NCBI RefSeq assembly: GCF_013004605.1
Contig: NZ_JABEMA010000008.1
Span: 1 to 38,825, forward strand
From: Pseudokineococcus marinus
GTDB lineage: Bacteria > Actinomycetota > Actinomycetes > Actinomycetales > Quadrisphaeraceae
Length of the DNA stretch: 38,825 nucleotides
Direction of reading: 5' to 3'
The notes under the pieces were generated by a model. The model was not told where the DNA came from, searched no databases, and was given only the letters and a program-made list of their open reading frames with translations. Shown piece after piece: positions 35,423 to 38,825 of the stretch; position 1 is the stretch's first letter, and the number at the start of each line of letters is the position of its first letter. The position numbers and the translations under genes were made by a program.

Positions 35423-36049
35423 ATGGCGCGTTACACCGGGCCCGACTGCAAGCGCTGCCGTCGCGAGAAGCAGAAGCTCTACCTGAAGGGCGCGAAGTGC
35501 GACTCGGGCAAGTGCCCGATCGAGATCCGCCCCTACCCGCCGGGCGAGCACGGCCGCGGCCGCACGAAGGACAGCGAGTACCTGCTGCAGATGCGCGAGA
35601 AGCAGAAGTGCGCGCGCATCTACGGCGTCCTCGAGAAGCAGTTCCGCAGCTACTACGAGGAGGCGCAGGGCCGCTCCGGCCGCACCGGCGAGACCCTCCT
35701 CGAGATCCTCGAGCTCCGGCTCGACAACGTCGTGTACCGCGCGGGCTTCGCCAAGTCGCGCGACGCCGCCCGCCAGGCGGTCCGCCACGGCCACATCCGC
35801 GTCAACGGCCAGAAGGTCGACATCCCCAGCGCCCGCGTGCAGCCCAACGACATCGTCGAGGTGCGCGAGAAGTCGCTCGAGATGACGCCGTTCGTCGTCG
35901 CCAAGGCCGAGCTCGAGGGCAAGACCACGCCCGCGTGGCTCGAGGTGCAGGCCGACCACATGCGCGCCCTGGTCCACGGCGTCCCGGCCCGCGCGGCCAT
36001 CGACGTCCAGGTCCAGGAGCAGCTCATCGTCGAGTACTACTCGAAGTGA
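35423..36049 (+). CDS. rpsD: 30S ribosomal protein S4, zinc form
   Basis: S4 starts assembly of the 30S body and, in some bacteria, represses the alpha operon. The 208-residue protein has an N-terminal zinc motif (C9, C12, C26, C31 in CKRCRREKQ...CDSGKC), so it is the C+ form. The S4 RNA-binding domain follows in RLDNVVYRAGFAKSRDAARQAVRHGHIRVNGQKVDIPS. The C-terminus is VHGVPARAAIDVQVQEQLIVEYYSK. The ATG follows GAAGGAGACGAGAG. Confidence 0.97.
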   Translation: MARYTGPDCKRCRREKQKLYLKGAKCDSGKCPIEIRPYPPGEHGRGRTKDSEYLLQMREKQKCARIYGVLEKQFRSYYEEAQGRSGRTGETLLEILELRLDNVVYRAGFAKSRDAARQAVRHGHIRVNGQKVDIPSARVQPNDIVEVREKSLEMTPFVVAKAELEGKTTPAWLEVQADHMRALVHGVPARAAIDVQVQEQLIVEYYSK

Positions 36050-36074
36050 CGCGCCCGGTCCGGTAGGACCACCA

Positions 36075-36107
36075 GGGCCGGTCCCCGCCAGCGGCGGGGG
36101 CCGGCCC
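36075..36107 (+). terminator. 15-bp hairpin between rpsD and rpoA
   Basis: Arms 36075-36089 and 36093-36107 pair throughout, with one G-U pair and a 3-nt loop. It separates rpsD from rpoA by an element similar to those after rpsG and rplO. Confidence 0.6.
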
Positions 36108-36225
36108 GCACCCGCGTCGGTCGACCGCGACCGCGCGGGAGGTCGGCGGGCGCTCGCGCGCCCGCGGCCGCACGCGCCCCCCTGGGGTCATATGGCGGAC
36201 CCCGCGCCCGGAAGGACACCTGCCC

Positions 36226-37245
36226 GTGCTCATCGCACAGCGCCCCACCCTCACCGAGGACCGCGTCGCCGAGCGCCGCTCGCGCTTCACCATCGAGCCG
36301 CTCGAGCCCGGCTTCGGCTACACCCTCGGCAACAGCCTCCGCCGCACGCTGCTCTCGTCGATCCCCGGCGCGGCGGTCACGAGCATCCGCATCGACGGCG
36401 TGCTCCACGAGTTCTCCACGATCCCCGGGGTCAAGGAGGACGTCACCGAGATCATCCTCAACGTCAAGGGCCTCGTCGTCTCCAGCGAGCACGACGAGCC
36501 CGTGACGATGTACCTGCGCAAGCAGGGTCCCGGCGAGGTCACGGCCGCCGACATCGCGCCGCCCGCCGGCGTGGAGGTCGCGGACACCGGGCTGCACATC
36601 GCCACGCTCAACGAGAACGGCCGGCTCGAGATGGAGCTGACCGTCGAGCGCGGCCGCGGCTACGTCTCCGCCGCCCAGAACAAGTCGGGCGACGCCGAGA
36701 TCGGCCGGATCCCCGTCGACTCGATCTACTCCCCGGTGCTCAAGGTCACCTACAAGGTCGAGGCCACGCGCGTCGAGCAGCGCACGGACTTCGACCGGCT
36801 CGTCGTGGACGTCGAGACCAAGCCCTCGACCGTGCCCGCCGACGCCATGGCCTCGGCCGGCAAGACGCTCGTCGAGCTCTTCGGCCTGGCGCGCGAGCTC
36901 AACGTCGAGGCCGAGGGCATCGACATGGGCCCGTCGCCCACGGACGCGGCCATGGCCGCCGACCTCGCGCTGCCCATCGAGGACCTGGACCTCACGGTCC
37001 GCAGCTACAACTGCCTCAAGCGGGAGGGCATCCACTCGGTCGGCGAGCTCGTCGCCCGCAGCGAGGCCGACCTGCTGGACATCCGCAACTTCGGCGCGAA
37101 GTCCATCGACGAGGTCAAGGTCAAGCTGGGCACCATGGGCCTCCAGCTGAAGGACAGCCCGCCCGGGTTCGACCCGAGCGCGGCCCTCGAGGCCTACGAG
37201 GGCGACGACGACGACGCGTCGTTCGCCGAGGACGAGCAGTACTGA
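36226..37245 (+). CDS. rpoA: DNA-directed RNA polymerase alpha subunit
   Basis: The alpha dimer starts assembly of RNA polymerase with RpoB and RpoC, both in this window. The 339-residue protein has the N-terminal dimerisation domain ([45 protein letters not shown]) and an acidic linker near residue 245. The C-terminal domain [44 protein letters not shown] binds UP elements and activators. The GTG start has GGAAGGACAC upstream. An acidic tail ([15 protein letters not shown]) ends the protein. Confidence 0.97.
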   Translation: MLIAQRPTLTEDRVAERRSRFTIEPLEPGFGYTLGNSLRRTLLSSIPGAAVTSIRIDGVLHEFSTIPGVKEDVTEIILNVKGLVVSSEHDEPVTMYLRKQGPGEVTAADIAPPAGVEVADTGLHIATLNENGRLEMELTVERGRGYVSAAQNKSGDAEIGRIPVDSIYSPVLKVTYKVEATRVEQRTDFDRLVVDVETKPSTVPADAMASAGKTLVELFGLARELNVEAEGIDMGPSPTDAAMAADLALPIEDLDLTVRSYNCLKREGIHSVGELVARSEADLLDIRNFGAKSIDEVKVKLGTMGLQLKDSPPGFDPSAALEAYEGDDDDASFAEDEQY

Positions 37246-37311
37246 CCACCCGCCCAGTGCTGACGTCCGGGCGGTGCCCGGGCTGACGCACGGCCCACCC
37301 GAGGAGACACC

Positions 37312-38460
37312 ATGCCCACCCCCACCAAGGGCCCGCGGCTCGGCGGCGGTCCGGCGCACGAGCGCCTGATCCTGGCCAACCTGGCCACCCAGCTGTTCGA
37401 GCACCGCAGCATCACGACGACGCAGGCGAAGGCGAAGCGGCTGCGGCCCTTCGCCGAGCGGCTCATCACCTTCGCCAAGCGCGGCGACCTCGCCGCGCGC
37501 CGGCGCGTCATGACGGTGGTGCGCGACAAGACGGTCGTGCACGAGCTGTTCACGGACATCGCCCCGCAGATGGCCCAGCGCGACGGCGGTTACACCCGCA
37601 CGACGAAGATCGGCCCGCGCAAGGGCGACAACGCCCCCATGGTCGTCATCGAGCTCGTCACCGAGCCCGTGTCGGCGCGCCAGGACGTCGTCCGCGAGGC
37701 GACGGCGGCCACCGGTCGCGCGTCCCGCGACCGCGACGAGGCCCGCGCCAGCGCGGCCGAGGCGGCGGACGTGCCGGTCGAGCAGGTCGACGACGCCGAC
37801 GCGGCGGCCCTGCCGGTCGCCGAGGCGGCCGCCGCCCTCGTGAACGGGGACGTCGACGCCCGCGAGCGCCTCGCGTCGCTCGGCGCGGGCTTCGTCGTCC
37901 TGCTGCCGCCCTCGGGCGCGAGCACGGCGGCCGGCACCGACACCGCCTCCGCGGTCGACGCCGTCGCCGGCCTCCAGCGCGCCGCCGAGGTCGAGGGGTC
38001 GGTGCTCTGGCGCCTCGCGCCCCCCGCCGACGGCGGCGCCCCCGAGGCCGCCCCCGACGCCACCACCGACGACGAGGGAGCTGGCGCGGCCTCCGACCTC
38101 GGGGTCCTGCGGGTGCTCGACGGCGACGGCCGGGTCGAGGAGGTCGTCGACGTCGCGGCGCTGACCGGCTCGGCGCCCGTGCCCGCGGGCGACGCGGGGC
38201 GCGTCGTCGTGCTCGCCGAGCAGGCCGACGACGGGTGGACGGCCGCGGTGGACGGCGTCGGGCTCGTGCCCGTCGAGAGCCCGGACCCCGTCGCGCCATG
38301 GGCGCAGGCCTTCGCCCTGCCCGCGGAGGGCGGGGCCCTCGCGGTCCGGCACGAGGGACCCTGGTGGTCCCCGAGCGGCCCGTGGCCGTGGGTCGCGGGC
38401 GTCGGGCTGCTGCTCGCGGCGCTGCTGGCCGTCCCGCTGCCCGGGCGGAGGGGCGCGTGA
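37312..38460 (+). CDS. rplQ: Ribosomal protein L17 fused to glycosyltransferase-like membrane C-terminus (possible chimera)
   Basis: The frame is open for 382 codons. Residues 1 to about 118 are normal L17: [50 protein letters not shown] and [24 protein letters not shown]. Residues 119 to about 163 look like the charged Ala/Glu tail usual in actinobacterial L17, which should then end at roughly 160-200 residues in total. Instead, from about residue 164 a different protein begins: a [10 protein letters not shown] strand, SVLWRLAPP, a beta domain with [22 protein letters not shown] and [20 protein letters not shown], and a final membrane helix (about 358-376). This matches from memory the C-terminal end of large actinobacterial GT2 membrane glycosyltransferases. 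The L17 call is certain. Whether the fusion exists in the cell is doubtful. truA, often next to rplQ, is absent. Confidence 0.9.
   Translation: MPTPTKGPRLGGGPAHERLILANLATQLFEHRSITTTQAKAKRLRPFAERLITFAKRGDLAARRRVMTVVRDKTVVHELFTDIAPQMAQRDGGYTRTTKIGPRKGDNAPMVVIELVTEPVSARQDVVREATAATGRASRDRDEARASAAEAADVPVEQVDDADAAALPVAEAAAALVNGDVDARERLASLGAGFVVLLPPSGASTAAGTDTASAVDAVAGLQRAAEVEGSVLWRLAPPADGGAPEAAPDATTDDEGAGAASDLGVLRVLDGDGRVEEVVDVAALTGSAPVPAGDAGRVVVLAEQADDGWTAAVDGVGLVPVESPDPVAPWAQAFALPAEGGALAVRHEGPWWSPSGPWPWVAGVGLLLAALLAVPLPGRRGA
37762..37819 (+). repeat. Imperfect 19-bp direct repeat at fusion point
   Basis: Copies at 37762-37780 and 37801-37819 agree at 17 of 19 bases (GCGGCGG, three variable-region bases, then TGCCGGTCG). 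They flank the place where L17-like sequence gives way to glycosyltransferase-like sequence. In such GC-rich, Ala/Val-rich coding DNA the match could be chance. Confidence 0.6.
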
Positions 38461-38825
38461 GCCCGCGCTGGCCGTTCCGCGGCCGCCCGGGGCGCGGCGG
38501 GACTCCGGCCGACGCCGCCCTCGAGGAGCAAGAGCAGGAGCAGCCGCGAGGGCACCTCGGGCCCGACGAACGGGAGCACGGGGCCCCGGAACACGGACTG
38601 CAGGAGCACGGGGCACAGGAGCACGGGGCACAGGAGCACGGGGCACAGGAGCACGGGGCACAGGAGCACGGGGCACAGGAGCACGGGGCACAGGAGCACG
38701 GGGCACCGGTGGCGCGGCGGGAGGGAGACGCGGTGGCCGAGGAGCGCGATGGCGCGGCGCGCGGCGGGTGGACGCCGCCGCCGCCGGCCGCCGACGAGGA
38801 GCCCGCGACGACCGCCGAGGAGCCG
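38457..38825 (+). CDS. Unrecognised protein with QEHGA repeats, 5' part
   Basis: The GTG overlaps the preceding stop by four bases (GTGA), and the frame stays open to the end of the window for 123 codons. It begins [15 protein letters not shown], followed by an acidic Glu/Gln stretch, nine pentapeptide units of xEHGx type (seven identical QEHGA) and a charged Pro-rich part. There is no membrane segment yet. In actinobacteria a DUF5719-type secreted protein often follows the large GT2 glycosyltransferase, so this may be its cytoplasmic start; that is inference from context only. If the upstream join is false, this gene belongs to the glycosyltransferase locus and not to the ribosomal one. Confidence 0.6.
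   Translation, partial: MSPRWPFRGRPGRGGTPADAALEEQEQEQPRGHLGPDEREHGAPEHGLQEHGAQEHGAQEHGAQEHGAQEHGAQEHGAQEHGAPVARREGDAVAEERDGAARGGWTPPPPAADEEPATTAEEP
38571..38705 (+). repeat. 15-bp tandem repeat, seven perfect copies
   Basis: The unit CAGGAGCACGGGGCA repeats exactly seven times at 38601-38705, preceded by two diverged copies at 38571-38585 and 38586-38600. It encodes QEHGA in the frame of the last gene. The period is a multiple of three, so copy-number change would keep the frame. Confidence 0.95.

Noticed and set aside
38571..38705. CRISPR array
   Set aside because: The repeats are directly adjacent 15-bp units without spacers and stay in a coding frame.

Overview
This window comes from the chromosome of a very GC-rich bacterium. 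I place it in the Actinomycetota: about three quarters of the bases are G or C, GTG and TTG starts are frequent, tRNA-Trp sits just before secE, S14 is the short zinc type, and rpoB has a TTG start like the one I recall for Streptomyces. A relative of Kineococcus, Quadrisphaera or Cellulomonas is plausible, but the genus cannot be settled by eye. Almost everything is the conserved transcription and translation supercluster, read on the plus strand. | Layout: 1-546 is the end of a small membrane protein with a perfect EF-hand-type loop. 694-1428 is a possible NYN/PIN-like nuclease. 1478-2716 (minus strand) is a class I aminotransferase. Then come tRNA-Trp, secE and nusG (2944-4419), rplK-rplA (4574-5879), rplJ-rplL behind an L10-leader-like RNA with its own attenuator-like hairpin (6060-7418), rpoB-rpoC (7809-15345), the str operon rpsL-rpsG-fusA-tuf (15724-20108), S10 (rpsJ to rpsQ, 20624-26077), spc (rplN to rplO, 26202-30566), secY-adk-map (30825-33520), and the infA-rpmJ-rpsM-rpsK-rpsD-rpoA-rplQ group (33757 onward). 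| The genes form one functional unit. They supply ribosomal proteins of both subunits, the alpha, beta and beta-prime subunits of RNA polymerase, elongation factors Tu and G, IF-1, transcription factor NusG, the SecY/SecE translocon core, adenylate kinase and methionine aminopeptidase. Many genes touch or overlap (GTGA, ATGA and TGATG junctions), which fits translational coupling. Most longer gaps carry a strong GC-rich hairpin, and several also carry a plausible sigma-70-type promoter. | The main anomaly is at the right end. The rplQ frame does not stop after L17. It runs on without a break into about 215 residues that look like the C-terminal end of a large actinobacterial membrane glycosyltransferase, including its last membrane helix. 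A GTGA overlap then leads into an unrelated gene with a perfect 7-fold 15-bp repeat. This is either an assembly or recombination join between two distant loci or a real ribosomal protein-membrane anchor fusion, and it is the first thing to check. I found no CRISPR array, insertion sequence, prophage or intein.
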